DNA of 64,000 nt from Streptomyces sp. NRRL F-5727 (GTDB taxonomy: Bacteria; Actinomycetota; Actinomycetes; Streptomycetales; Streptomycetaceae): the NCBI RefSeq assembly GCF_000719555.1, contig NZ_JOGX01000001.1:276137-340136 (forward strand), written 5' to 3'. The translations under genes were made by a program, and so were the position numbers. A model generated the notes under the pieces. It searched no databases. It was not told the origin of the DNA and worked only from the letters and a program-made list of their open reading frames with translations. Each line of letters opens with the position of its first letter. Position 1 is the stretch's first letter. Positions 1 to 9,354 of the stretch are shown here, in pieces.

Positions 1-326
1 CGTGGATGATGGGTTACGGCGCCGCCGCGGTCGAGTCCCTGTCCCAGTCGAACGTCGCGGTGCCCGCCACCGGCGCACCGAAGCTCACCTTCTGGCTGAA
101 GGTCACCACCCAGGAGTCCGGCTTCACCGCGTACGACACCCTCAAGGTCAAGGTCAACGGCACCACACTCGCCACCTACTCCAACGCCAACGCCGGCTCC
201 GGATACGTCCAGAAGACCGTCGACCTGTCCCCGTACACGGGCCAGACGGTGAAGCTGGAGTTCGCCGGCGTCGAAGACGCCTATCTGTCGACCGTCTTCC
301 TGGTCGACGCCATCGCGATCGGCTGA
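1..326 (+). CDS. C-terminal end of a secreted protein (probable peptidase accessory module), 5' truncated
   Basis: The reading frame is open from the first bases of the window to a TGA at 324-326, so only the last ~107 residues are present. They read as a beta-sandwich module rich in Thr, Val and Gly, with a TAYDTLKVKVNG stretch, a Ser/Asn-rich loop and a closing FLVDAIAIG strand. From knowledge of families, modules of this appearance terminate secreted actinobacterial serine or metallopeptidases and other extracellular enzymes. No catalytic residues lie in the visible part, so the enzyme class cannot be assigned. It is the last gene of its strand before a divergent gene pair. Confidence 0.6.
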   Translation, partial: WMMGYGAAAVESLSQSNVAVPATGAPKLTFWLKVTTQESGFTAYDTLKVKVNGTTLATYSNANAGSGYVQKTVDLSPYTGQTVKLEFAGVEDAYLSTVFLVDAIAIG

Positions 327-612
327 CCGGGGCAGTCCCCCACCAGCGTTCCTGCGGCCGGGCCCCGGTGGGTGCTCCGGCCGCGGGAGCCGCCGCATGC
401 GTGCGGAGCGCCCGGCAGCGGCGTCCGCGGTGCGCACGCGGCGGCCTTCGCTTCACGGGTTCAGGACGTGTTCGAGCGCCGCTGCCCTCGACGCCCTGCG
501 CAGCCGGCCCGGCCGACCACACCGCACCTGCCGGTGACCCCGGCGGGGGCCGGGACCTCGTGCTCAGCGGCGGCGGCCGCCCCGTCGGCGACGGAAGCGG
601 CTCCGGCCGGGG
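327..612. other. Non-coding gap between convergent genes
   Basis: About 290 bases of very GC-rich sequence between the tail of the secreted protein and the stop of the leftward hydrolase. Open frames here are only the usual high-GC shadows, without a ribosome binding site or recognisable motif. No long perfect hairpin was seen, although short GC palindromes are frequent. Confidence 0.5.
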
Positions 613-1530
613 TCAGTGACCGCCGGGCGCCGCACCCGCCGCGACGTCGAGCAGGGCGCGGGAGGGGCGTTCGAGGGGGGTGAGGAAGTCCAGGTCGTCG
701 AGCGGCTGGTCGGTGAAGAAGCGCAGCAGGAGTTCCGAGACCTCTCGGTGCCGCTCCAGGGCGGAGAGGTGGTCCGTTTCGCGCACGAGGGTGAACACGC
801 TGTCCTCGATGCCGGCCGCGACGGCACGGCCGAGGTCGGGGCGGGTGAGCGTGTCGTGTTCGCCGGTGAAGCACAGGGTGGGGATGCCGGTGAGGCCGCC
901 GGCGGGGAGGCCCTGCCAGTCGATGACCCGGCGGGTCGATGCGTGATGCCGTTGGAATCCGTTCCCCTGGACGGCCGCCATGTCGCGGGCGAGGAGCCGG
1001 GTGACGGCGGCCCGGTTGCGTACCGGCCGGTCGGCGGGGGCCATGAGCGCGTCGACGCTGCGGCGGGCGTAGCCGTCGGCGTCGCCGGATGCGAGCGCTT
1101 CGACCATCGCTTCGAGGCTCGCCAGCCCCTCGGGGGGATAGATCGGAGCGGCTCCCGTGAGGGCGAGACGGGCGACGTGCCGCGGGTGTTCCTGGGCCAG
1201 GCGGTAGGCGACGGGCACACCGTAGGAGACCGCGTACAGGTTCACCCTGCCGAGGCCGAGGCGTTCCAGCAGGTCCGTGAGGACATCGGTGAGGAAGTCG
1301 AATCCGTAGGAGGCCGGCAGCGCGTCCGCCCCGCCCGAACCCGGGAGGTCGACGCTGACCAGGGTGGCCGCTTCGGCCCACGGCCGTTCGAGGCGGCGGT
1401 AGGAGTACATGTCCTGGAAGGCGCCGCCGATCACGACGATCGGCTCCGTGCGGGGCGCCGGGTTCTCCACCACTCGGCACTGGTAGCCGAAGCCGGAGAA
1501 GGCGAAACGATGCACCTGGTCAACAGACAT
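613..1530 (-). CDS. Alpha/beta hydrolase
   Basis: A 305-residue alpha/beta-hydrolase-fold protein without a signal peptide, hence cytoplasmic. The nucleophile elbow is AVSYG, with Ser near residue 102. An oxyanion-type VIGGAFQD strand lies near residue 34, the acid is in FTGEHDTLTRPD and the likely catalytic His in RETDHLSALE. The ATG at 1530 is preferred over one five codons upstream because GGAG sits 9 bases before it. The gene is divergent from the acyl-CoA synthetase at 1749 with about 220 bases between them, so the two may share a control region and act on the same acyl substrate. That link is inference; the substrate is unknown. Confidence 0.75.
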   Translation of the reverse strand: MSVDQVHRFAFSGFGYQCRVVENPAPRTEPIVVIGGAFQDMYSYRRLERPWAEAATLVSVDLPGSGGADALPASYGFDFLTDVLTDLLERLGLGRVNLYAVSYGVPVAYRLAQEHPRHVARLALTGAAPIYPPEGLASLEAMVEALASGDADGYARRSVDALMAPADRPVRNRAAVTRLLARDMAAVQGNGFQRHHASTRRVIDWQGLPAGGLTGIPTLCFTGEHDTLTRPDLGRAVAAGIEDSVFTLVRETDHLSALERHREVSELLLRFFTDQPLDDLDFLTPLERPSRALLDVAAGAAPGGH

Positions 1531-1748
1531 ACGGGAAGGCTCCAAAGACGGGAAACGCTTACCGCGATCAACGAGTCACCCACTTGACGGATCTTGTTCG
1601 CTGCCCACCACCACACGATCGGGTCACGGCCTGGGCGCATGTGGCAGCGGCACGAACCGCAACGGGCACCGTCCCGATTCGTTGCCAGCGTGCGGCGTCC
1701 GGTCCCCGCCGGAGCCACCACCGCTTCACCGAGACACGGGAGCAGTAC

Positions 1749-3308
1749 ATGTCCGCGACCTGGGACACGGCATCACCCGACGGCGGCCGCTTCGTCAGCT
1801 ACGCCGGAACGCTCCTCGACGTGCTGGGCGGACATCCCGATCGACCCGTGGTGATCACCCCGGACCACGTGCGCGTCTCCGCGGCCGAACTCCGGGACAC
1901 GACCATCCGACTGGCCCGTTCCCTGGCCGCACGCGGTATCGGTCCGGGCACGACCGTCGCGCTCCTCACCGGCAACAGCGCGGAAGCGCTGGCCGCACGC
2001 CACGCCGCCGCCCTGGCCGGCGCCCGCCTGGTCTACCTCTACGACATGCTGCCGCCCGACTCCCTCGCGCACATCGTCCACAGTGTCGAACCCCGGCTCC
2101 TGCTCGTGGACTCGGTTCGTCACCCGGACGTGGAGCGGCTCCTGCCCCTCGTGCCCGCGTCGGCCGTGGCAACGCTCGGTCCGGGTCCGCGCGGCAGGGA
2201 CCTCGTCGACATCCTCGCCGAAAGCACCCACCAGGCTCCCGTGCCCCTCCCCACGAGGGTCGGCCCTGACGACGACTGGTGCATCCGCCACACCAGCGGT
2301 ACCACGGGTGTTCCCAAAGCCATCCAGGTGACGCATGGCCAGTACCGCAGTTGTCTGCGGAACCTCCGTGTCGACGCGGGCGACCCACCCCGCTTCCTCG
2401 CCTGCACTCCCCTCTCCCATGTCGCCGGGCTCTGCGCCGACCTGACGCTGCTTCAGGGCGGGTCGGTGGTGCTGCAGAACGGGTTCGAACCGGGCGCCGT
2501 CCTCTCCGCGATCGAGCGCGAGCGCGTCACCCACACGTGGCTCCTGCCTCCCCTTCTCCACCAGTTGCTCGACCATCCCGCCCTGCCTGCGACCGACGTG
2601 TCCTGCGTCCGGCGGATCACCTACGGGGGCAGCCCGGCCGCGCCGGCGAGACTGCGGCACGCGGAGGAGGTCTTCGGGCCCGTGCTCCACAGCTGGTACG
2701 GCCAGAGCGAAACCCTCGGACTCACCGAGGTGAGCCCCGAGGAGCACACGGTGGTCGGGCGCCACGGTCAGATCACCGTCGGCCGGCCCATGGCCGGCGT
2801 CGAGATCACCGTCCGCGACGAGCACGGCGAACCCGTGCCCGTGGGAACGCAGGGAGAGATCGTGGCCCGCGCCCCGGGGATGATGTCCGGCTACTGGAAG
2901 CAGCCGGAGCTCACCGCCGAGGTCATGCGGGACGGATGGGTCCGGACCGGCGACGTCGGATACCTCGACGAGAGCGGTTACCTCTTCCTCGTCGACCGGT
3001 GCAACGACATGATCAAGGTGACGGGCGGGGGCATCTATCCGAGCGAGGTCGAATCGGTGCTCCTGACCCATCCGGCCGTCGCCCAGTGCGCCGTCTTCAG
3101 CGTGCCCGACCGGGATGCGACCGAGCACGTGCACGCCGCCGTGGTGCCCGCCCGGGGCCACGACATCAGCCACGACGAGATCCACGCCTTCGTCACCGCC
3201 CGCAAGGGCGACCAGTACGCGCCGACCGCCGTCCACCTGCTGGCCGACATCCCCCGTACCCCCGTGGGGAAGCCCGACCGGCGCAAGCTCCGAGCGCTGC
3301 TGAGCTGA
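1749..3308 (+). CDS. Acyl-CoA synthetase / AMP-dependent ligase
   Basis: A 519-residue member of the ANL superfamily, which adenylates a carboxylate and transfers it to CoA. The phosphate-binding loop TSGTTGVPK, the A5-type YGQSE motif, the hinge TGDVGYLDESG and the C-terminal PRTPVGKPDR with the catalytic Lys are all present. Length fits fatty- or aryl-acid CoA ligases. The ATG at 1749 follows GGGAG by 7 bases; the frame is open further upstream but without a site. Substrate specificity cannot be read. Its divergent neighbour is an alpha/beta hydrolase, which could act as a thioesterase partner. Confidence 0.85.
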   Translation: MSATWDTASPDGGRFVSYAGTLLDVLGGHPDRPVVITPDHVRVSAAELRDTTIRLARSLAARGIGPGTTVALLTGNSAEALAARHAAALAGARLVYLYDMLPPDSLAHIVHSVEPRLLLVDSVRHPDVERLLPLVPASAVATLGPGPRGRDLVDILAESTHQAPVPLPTRVGPDDDWCIRHTSGTTGVPKAIQVTHGQYRSCLRNLRVDAGDPPRFLACTPLSHVAGLCADLTLLQGGSVVLQNGFEPGAVLSAIERERVTHTWLLPPLLHQLLDHPALPATDVSCVRRITYGGSPAAPARLRHAEEVFGPVLHSWYGQSETLGLTEVSPEEHTVVGRHGQITVGRPMAGVEITVRDEHGEPVPVGTQGEIVARAPGMMSGYWKQPELTAEVMRDGWVRTGDVGYLDESGYLFLVDRCNDMIKVTGGGIYPSEVESVLLTHPAVAQCAVFSVPDRDATEHVHAAVVPARGHDISHDEIHAFVTARKGDQYAPTAVHLLADIPRTPVGKPDRRKLRALLS

Positions 3309-3327
3309 CGATTCCATCGACCGGCCC

Positions 3328-3672
3328 GTGCCGGAGCCGACGCCGGCCGGCACCACCGCCACCCGCGCCTGGGCCCTGGAACACCTCGCCGAGCCCCTCA
3401 CCCTGGCCAGGCTCGCCGAGCGCGCCCGGATGAGCCTGCGGTCCTTCACCCGGCGGTTCCGCGACGAGGTCGGGGTGACTCCGGTGCAGTGGCTCACGGC
3501 ACACGACGTCTGGAGTCGGCCAGACGACTCCTCGGGACGACCGATCCTCCGATCGACCTCGTCGCCCACCGCGCGGGCCTCGGCTCCGGCGACCCCCTGC
3601 GCGCCCACATGCGTACGGCCTTCGGCGTGTCGCCCGCCGCCTGCCGCCGCGCGTTCGGCACCGGCCCCCCTT
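3328..3672 (+). pseudogene. Frameshifted remnant of an AraC/GlxA-type regulator
   Basis: Only the DNA-binding half of an AraC-family regulator remains. From 3328 the frame reads an AraC first helix-turn-helix (LTLARLAERARMSLRSFTRRF, then VGVTPVQWL). The homology then continues from about 3500 in another frame, with ARRLL, IDLVAHRAGLGS and the second recognition helix ending in FGVSPAACRRAFGT. The N-terminal sensor half (DJ-1/PfpI-like in GlxA relatives) is absent. The first frame runs on without a stop into the antiporter, so the two can be mistaken for one gene. A truncation plus a frameshift makes a functional product unlikely. Confidence 0.65.
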
Positions 3673-3846
3673 CCCGGACGCGGACAGCAGGCGGAACCGT
3701 CCGTGCGACACCGCCGACGCCTCGGCGGACAGCGCCCCGGGAGGGACCCCGTCGGCGCGCTGCCACGGCACGGCAGGGCCTGCGCCATACGCTGCAACGC
3801 CGGGAGGAACCAGCCCGGACCGAGCCTCCCCGAAAGCGCGGATGTC

Positions 3847-5073
3847 TTGCTTGCCGTCACCGTCATCGCGGGCATTCTGTTCACCTGGTGCGTCCTGTCG
3901 CGCAGGCTCGCGCTGTGGAGCATCACCGCCCCGATCGCCATGATGGTGGCGGGCATCGCCCTCACCAGCGGCTCGGACCCGCCGCTCGTGTTCGACTTCG
4001 GCGACCTGGCCGGCTTCGAACGCGCCGTGGAGGTCGTCCTCGCCCTGCTGCTCTTCGTCGACGCGACCGAGGTTCCGGCGGGAGGCATCCGACGGGAGCG
4101 GAGCGTCGTCGCCCGTCTCCTGGGCGCCGCGTTGCCGCTGACCCTGGGCGCCGCCTTCCTGTCCGCGCTCGCCTTCTTCCCCGACCGGCCCGGATGGGTG
4201 CTCGCGACCCTGGCGACGGTCGTCGTGCCCCTCGATCTGGCGCCCGCCGCGGCCCTCGTGCGGGACGCACGCATCCCGGCGCGTCTCCGGGAGGTGCTCA
4301 ACGTCGAGGGCGGCCTCAGCGACGGGATCGTCTCGCCGGTGTTCCTGATCTGCGTCGCCGCCGCGGCCGAGTACCGCACGGTCGGCTCCGACTACGCCGA
4401 GGCGCTCCTCGACGCGGTCGGAGCGGCGGGCTGGGCCGTCGGAGCCGGATCGCTCGTCGGCTACCTGGCCGGATGGCTGCTCCGCCGGTCCTGGGCGAAG
4501 GGCTGGACCCTGCCCACCGCGGCGAGACTCGCGGTGCTGAGCGTGCCCCTCGCCGCGTACTCCCTGTCGGTCTTCCTGGGCGGCAACGGCTTCGTCGCCT
4601 CGTTCGTCGCCGGCGTCTGCGTCGCCCCGGCGATGCGGCACCTCCCCGAGGACACCGTGCGGATGACGGACGACCTGGTCACCCTGTCGAGCCTCGCCCT
4701 GTGGTTCCTCTTCGGCCAGATGGTCAGCGACGAGTTCTGGGACGGCTTCCACCTGTCCGTCGTCCTCTACGCCCTCCTCGTCTGCACCCTGGTACGCCTG
4801 GTGCCCGTGATGATCGCCCTCGTCGGTACGGACCTGTCCCTGTCCGACCGGCTGTTCCTGGGGTGGATGGGGCCCAGAGGAGTGGCCTCGGTGGTCTTCG
4901 GGCTCCTCGCCGCCATCGAGCTGCGTGGCTCCGGTGGCGGCGACTTCATCGCGCGGGTGATGGTGATCACCGTCATGGTCAGCATCGTCCTGCACGGCCT
5001 GAGCGCCGAGCCCCTCGGCCGCCGCTACGCCCGAGGGCGGCGCCCCTCGCCAGAACCCCGGATCCGGGGATGA
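3847..5073 (+). CDS. Cation:proton antiporter (CPA1/NhaP-like)
   Basis: About 408 residues with 10-12 hydrophobic membrane segments. Features typical of Na+/H+ or K+/H+ antiporters are visible: VVVPLDLAPAAALVRD around the unwound helices, the EGGLSDGIVSPVFL segment with acidic residues, and the C-terminal LGWMGPRGVASVVFGLL motif, whose Arg-Gly-Val-Ala-Ser core is a hallmark of the family. It would exchange protons for monovalent cations across the cytoplasmic membrane. The start is uncertain: a TTG at 3847 begins the first hydrophobic segment, but its ribosome site is weak. The frame is open upstream only because it merges with the regulator remnant. Confidence 0.75.
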   Translation: MLAVTVIAGILFTWCVLSRRLALWSITAPIAMMVAGIALTSGSDPPLVFDFGDLAGFERAVEVVLALLLFVDATEVPAGGIRRERSVVARLLGAALPLTLGAAFLSALAFFPDRPGWVLATLATVVVPLDLAPAAALVRDARIPARLREVLNVEGGLSDGIVSPVFLICVAAAAEYRTVGSDYAEALLDAVGAAGWAVGAGSLVGYLAGWLLRRSWAKGWTLPTAARLAVLSVPLAAYSLSVFLGGNGFVASFVAGVCVAPAMRHLPEDTVRMTDDLVTLSSLALWFLFGQMVSDEFWDGFHLSVVLYALLVCTLVRLVPVMIALVGTDLSLSDRLFLGWMGPRGVASVVFGLLAAIELRGSGGGDFIARVMVITVMVSIVLHGLSAEPLGRRYARGRRPSPEPRIRG

Positions 5074-5239
5074 GGGCGTGGCGGCGTGTGGGTGTTCGAC
5101 GGGCCCGTGCCCTCACGGCGACAGGCACACCGTCCCCCTTCGGCTCTCACCGTCCGTGGCGTTTCCCGGGTCCTGCGCGTCACCGGCGAACGACGCGGTC
5201 GCGTCGCTGAGCGGGCCCCTCGCGGATACTGTGGGATCC

Positions 5240-6331
5240 ATGATCGAGCCCGGACGGCCGCGGCTTCGACGAAGCCAGGGCTACGGCAGGCTTGTGCGGC
5301 TGTCGCCGGTGATCCTGACCATCGTGATCGCCTGCTTGGCCTACGCCACCCCGCCGGAGATGGCCTTCAGCCGCCTCCTGCCCGCGGCACCGGCTCTGGC
5401 CGCCGCCATGTGGCCGGTCCTTCCGACCGTCCTGCTCGGTACCGTCTGCCTCCTTCTGATGATCGGCCTCAGCCTCGTCTTCCCCGATCTGGGGACGTGG
5501 TGGACATGTGCGGGGATCGTCGCGGTCACCGTGGCCGCCGCGTACGGAAGCCATGTCCGGCTTCAGCGGGAGCGCACTCTCTTCCAGGTGCGGCTCGTCG
5601 CCGACGCGGCCCAGCAGGTGGTGCTGCGGCCCCTGCCGCACCGTTTCCGGAACGTCGAGATCGAATCGCTGTACCTCGCGGCCGCCGCGGAAGCCCGTAT
5701 CGGCGGGGATTTCTACGAGGTGGTCGATACGCCGTACGGGGTACGGCTGCTCATAGGAGACGTACGGGGCAAGGGCCTGCCGGCAGTGGGGGCGGCCGCA
5801 GCGATCGTCAACGCCTTCCGGGAGGCGGCACACGGCGAGGCGTCCATGACCGACGTCGCTCGCAGGCTGGACGCCGGCTGCGCCCGGCACAACGCCGCCC
5901 ATCCGCCCGAGGCACCGATGGAACGCTTCGCCACCGCGCTGCTCGTCGAGATCCCACCTCGCGGCAACCGCATCACCATCGTCAACTGCGGACACCCCCC
6001 GCCCTTGGTCCACAGCCCGGACCACGTGCGCGTCCTGGAGTCGTCCGCCCCGTCGCCCCTGCTCAGCCTGGCGGAGTTGCTCGGTGACCAGTACCGTGCG
6101 GACGCCTTCGACTTCGCTCCCGGCGAGCTTCTCCTCCTCTACACGGACGGGATCGCCGAAACCCGCGCCCGGGACGGTGAGTTCTTCCCGCTGACGGAGT
6201 GGATGCGCCGACAGCCCCCCACGCCTCCCGGTGATCTGCTCACGGCCCTGCACCGCGACCTCCTCCGTCACAGCCGAGGCAGCCTCGACGATGACGTGGC
6301 CGCCCTGGCCGTACGCCTGCGACCTTCATGA
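5240..6331 (+). CDS. Membrane-anchored SpoIIE/PP2C-type serine phosphatase
   Basis: A 363-residue protein whose first ~110 residues contain three or four membrane segments. A short coiled stretch follows, then a cytoplasmic PP2C_SIG (RsbU/SpoIIE) phosphatase domain. The metal-binding signatures GGDFYE, GDVRGKG, YTDGIAET and the terminal DDDVAAL are intact. Such enzymes usually dephosphorylate anti-sigma-factor antagonists in partner-switching stress pathways. The ATG at 5240 is the first start that keeps the positive patch before the first membrane helix. The gene converges on a second, soluble PP2C protein. Confidence 0.85.
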   Translation: MIEPGRPRLRRSQGYGRLVRLSPVILTIVIACLAYATPPEMAFSRLLPAAPALAAAMWPVLPTVLLGTVCLLLMIGLSLVFPDLGTWWTCAGIVAVTVAAAYGSHVRLQRERTLFQVRLVADAAQQVVLRPLPHRFRNVEIESLYLAAAAEARIGGDFYEVVDTPYGVRLLIGDVRGKGLPAVGAAAAIVNAFREAAHGEASMTDVARRLDAGCARHNAAHPPEAPMERFATALLVEIPPRGNRITIVNCGHPPPLVHSPDHVRVLESSAPSPLLSLAELLGDQYRADAFDFAPGELLLLYTDGIAETRARDGEFFPLTEWMRRQPPTPPGDLLTALHRDLLRHSRGSLDDDVAALAVRLRPS

Positions 6332-6417
6332 GCCGTGCGCACGGAGAGGCCGTTCACCCCCACGCCGCTCGGGCCCCGAGCCGACCGTCCACCGGGTCCG
6401 GCGGTGTCGCAAGGCCG

Positions 6418-8814
6418 TCACGCCACGGGCAGGGCCTGTTCCGCCCAGATCGTCTTCCCGTCCGGCATGTAGCGCGTCCCCCAGTGCTCGGTGAGCTGGG
6501 CGACCATGAACAGTCCACGTCCGCCCTCCTCGTCGTTGCCCGCGTAACGGGCATGGGGTGAGGTGTGCTGCGAGTCGGAGACCTCGCAGATGAGGGAACG
6601 GTCCCGGATCAACCGCAGGCCGATCGGTCCGGAGGCATGGCGGATCGCGTTGGTGACCAGCTCGCTGACCACCAGTTCCGTGGTGAAGACCAGATCGTCC
6701 AGTCCCCACCGCCCAAGCTGTTCCGCGGCCGTGGCACGCGCGTGTGCCACGAGGGCGGGGTCCGAGGGCAGCTCCCAGGTCGCCACCTGCCGTGCCCCCA
6801 GCGCACGGGTGCGCACCACGAGGAGCGTCGCGTCGTCCTGTGCCTGGCCCGATGCCAGCTCCGCGACGATCTGGGCGCACAGGCGATCGGGCGACGATCC
6901 TCGCTGCTCGCCGAGTACGGCCGCCAACCGGTCCAACCCCACGTCGGTGCCCTTTCCCCGGGCCTCCACGAGGCCGTCGGTGAACAGGACGACCAGGCTT
7001 CCCTCGGCGAGCTCCACTTCCGCGGCCTCGTACGGAAGCCGTCCCACGCCCAGAGGAGGCCCCGGCGGCAGACGAAGGAAGCTGACGGGGCCGTGCGGCT
7101 GCAGCACGGCCGGCGGCAGGTGTCCCGCCGCCGCCCAGGTGCTCGTCCGGGAAGCCGGATCGTAGATCCCGTAGACGCACGTCGCTCCGACGGCGCCACC
7201 GCGGTCCGCGATTCTCCCGTTCTGCTCCGACCCGTCCTTGCCGACCTGATCGTTCAGCCGGGCCAGGAGTTCGTCGGGCGCGAGGTCCAGCTCGGCCAGG
7301 GTACGCACCATCGCGCGCAGTCGCCCCATGGTGGCGGCGGCCCCCAGGCCGTGGCCGACCACGTCCCCCACGACGAGTCCGACGCGTGCCCCTGACAGGG
7401 GAATCACGTCGAACCAGTCGCCGCCGGCGCCGAGGTGGCTGTCGGCCGGCAGGTAGCGGCTCGCCGCCTCGACCGCGCTCAGCTCGGGGAGCGATCGCGG
7501 CAACAGGCTGCGCTGGAGCACGAGCGCGGCGGTACGCTCCCGGCGGTACCGCCGGGCGTTGTCGATGCACACGGCGGTCCGCGACGCCAGTTCCTCGGCC
7601 ACGGACCGATCGCCGTCGTCGAAGGGTTCGGAGCCCTCGCCCCGCGTGAAGGTGACGAGGCCCAGGGGCGTCCCCCGCACGATCAGCGGGACGTACAGCC
7701 GTGTCGGCGCGACCACGGCGTCCGCGGTCGACCCGCCCCTGGCCAGGCTCTCGGCCTGCGGTGATCCGGCGGCGTACGAGACCCCCGCGCCCACGCGGGA
7801 AGGCCCCCCGCCGGAATCCGCCACGCGTACGAGGTCCCCTGCCGTGACCGGCTTCGGTTCCTCTCCCTCGAGCACTTCTGCCGCCACGTCGACGAGCACG
7901 GCGTCGGCGTACTGCGGCACGGCGACCTCGGCGAGCTCCGCCGCCGCTCCGGACGGGTCGAGCGTCGACCCGATCCTCGCGCCCGCCTCGGCGAGGAGCG
8001 CGAGGCGCTGCCGCGCACGGTAGTGGTCGGTGACGTCGATGGACTGTTCGCACACGCCCACCGGTTCTCCCCGGCCGTCCAGCAGCCGGAAATAGGAGGA
8101 GGACCAGACGTGCTCGCGCCGCGGGTCGGCCGGGGAGCGCCCTCGGAAATGCACGTCGATGACCGGCTCACCGGTCTCGAGGATCTGCTGGACGAATTCC
8201 TCCGGGGGCGCCATGTGCTGGGCGGTGAGGACGTCACCGGGAAAGAGTTCGGTCATGGAGCGGCCGAGCGACGCCGTGAGGTCGCCGCCGAGTTCCCGGA
8301 CACTGGACGCGTTGGCCCACAGGAGGCGCGCGCCGGGACCGTAGATGGTCAGTGTCACCGGCGACTGGGTCACGAGCCCCTGCAGCATCGCCAGTCGGGT
8401 CTCCCACCAGCGCAGGCCCTCCAGCTCAGCCGCCATGAGGACGGCGGAGGGGGCCTGACGGGAAGAGAGCCCGTCGGAGGCAGGGGTGAGGGGGTGCAGG
8501 GTCACCGCCACCCGGACGGTTTCCCCGCTGCGGTGGCGCACGTCCACGACGGCACTGCGCGTCCCGCCGAGCCGCAGCCGCTGGCCCGGCCCCGGTTTCT
8601 CCGATCTGCCGCGATCGGCTTGTGAGGGTGCTACCAGGTCCAGCGCCCGGCGCCCCAGCACCTCCGAAGCCGCATACCCCAGTAGGGCCTCCGCCTCACG
8701 GCTCCACCCGACGAGCACTCCGTCCGCGGAGAGCAGGGCGAAGCCGGCCGGGGGCGGGCCGAGGCCCTCGCCTCCGTCCACCTCGGCGGGAGGAATGAAC
8801 GGTAGCCCTTCCAT
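6418..8814 (-). CDS. PAS-PAS-GAF-PP2C-HATPase multidomain phosphatase/anti-sigma kinase
   Basis: A 798-residue cytoplasmic signalling protein. Visible order: PAS (~20-130, with GFALLSADGVLVGWS), PAS/PAC (~160-285, ending CEQSIDVTDHYRARQR), GAF (~295-440), PP2C_SIG phosphatase (~455-665, with GAGGDWFDV, VGDVVGHGLGA and LFTDGLVEAR) and a C-terminal RsbW-type HATPase_c (~670-798, with ELVVSELVTNAIRHA and GGRGLFMV). From family knowledge, one chain joins redox, light or ligand sensing to both the phosphatase and the kinase arm of a partner switch. The ATG at 8814 directly precedes the first conserved residues; the frame is open further upstream without good coding character. No STAS or sigma gene is adjacent. 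Confidence 0.88.
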   Translation of the reverse strand: MEGLPFIPPAEVDGGEGLGPPPAGFALLSADGVLVGWSREAEALLGYAASEVLGRRALDLVAPSQADRGRSEKPGPGQRLRLGGTRSAVVDVRHRSGETVRVAVTLHPLTPASDGLSSRQAPSAVLMAAELEGLRWWETRLAMLQGLVTQSPVTLTIYGPGARLLWANASSVRELGGDLTASLGRSMTELFPGDVLTAQHMAPPEEFVQQILETGEPVIDVHFRGRSPADPRREHVWSSSYFRLLDGRGEPVGVCEQSIDVTDHYRARQRLALLAEAGARIGSTLDPSGAAAELAEVAVPQYADAVLVDVAAEVLEGEEPKPVTAGDLVRVADSGGGPSRVGAGVSYAAGSPQAESLARGGSTADAVVAPTRLYVPLIVRGTPLGLVTFTRGEGSEPFDDGDRSVAEELASRTAVCIDNARRYRRERTAALVLQRSLLPRSLPELSAVEAASRYLPADSHLGAGGDWFDVIPLSGARVGLVVGDVVGHGLGAAATMGRLRAMVRTLAELDLAPDELLARLNDQVGKDGSEQNGRIADRGGAVGATCVYGIYDPASRTSTWAAAGHLPPAVLQPHGPVSFLRLPPGPPLGVGRLPYEAAEVELAEGSLVVLFTDGLVEARGKGTDVGLDRLAAVLGEQRGSSPDRLCAQIVAELASGQAQDDATLLVVRTRALGARQVATWELPSDPALVAHARATAAEQLGRWGLDDLVFTTELVVSELVTNAIRHASGPIGLRLIRDRSLICEVSDSQHTSPHARYAGNDEEGGRGLFMVAQLTEHWGTRYMPDGKTIWAEQALPVA

Positions 8815-9099
8815 GCCCCCATCATCCTTCCCTGCGATCGCGACCGCAGCGCACTCGGTCCGGCCCGCGACCCGGCCCGATGGCGCTCCGGGGGACGGGG
8901 CGCGTGCGGTTCCTGCGTCACATACGGCACGCGCACGGTCCCGGACGCCGCCCGGTGGTCGTCTTGCCTGCCGAGCCCGCACGCCTCGATGACGCGCACG
9001 CCGGGCGTCCGGTGGTCCGCCCGGCTGGGGTAGCCGTCGTGGTCGACGTCCGTGGTGCCCACCGGTCAAGGCCATGTACCACCACCGGGCCGCACCATG

Positions 9100-9354
9100 T
9101 CAGCGGCCGGCCGCTACGAGCAGCGGGACGAGCGTGCGGCCCTCCAGGGCCTGCCGGTACGCCCCGCGCCGCTCGGCGTGCACGCTGCGACGGGCCAGGC
9201 ACAGCGTCCCGGCCGGCACTCCGCAGGTGGGGCAGGGAACACCGAACGCGCCGTGCCCGTACAGCCGCTGCGTCTCGTACACGGCGTCCAGGACCGCGTC
9301 GGCGATCCCGTCTCCGAAGGACGGGGCGCGGCGTGGCGTGAGGGTCGTACTCAT
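9100..9354 (-). CDS. Small zinc-ribbon-like protein
   Basis: An 84-residue protein. Its C-terminal half carries CPTCGVPAGTLC followed by SVHAERRGAYRQAL, i.e. C-x2-C-x7-C plus a following His. This resembles the short zinc-finger motif found in many small actinobacterial and phage proteins. The N-terminal half is predicted helical (GIADAVLDAVYETQRLYG). The start at 9354 is the only sensible ATG. It lies upstream of, and divergent from, the lanthipeptide precursor, with some 500 bases between them. A link to that locus is not demonstrated and the function is unknown. Confidence 0.6.
   Translation of the reverse strand: MSTTLTPRRAPSFGDGIADAVLDAVYETQRLYGHGAFGVPCPTCGVPAGTLCLARRSVHAERRGAYRQALEGRTLVPLLVAAGR

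Noticed and set aside
1773..4379. Very long minus-strand open frame opposite the acyl-CoA synthetase and antiporter
   Set aside because: Antisense to genes with intact family motifs; Arg/Ala/Gly/His-rich composition typical of high-GC shadow frames; no ribosome site.
6332..6417. GCTCGGG/CCCGAGC hairpin as terminator between the phosphatase genes
   Set aside because: Only 7 base pairs with a 1-base loop; too weak and common in such GC-rich sequence.
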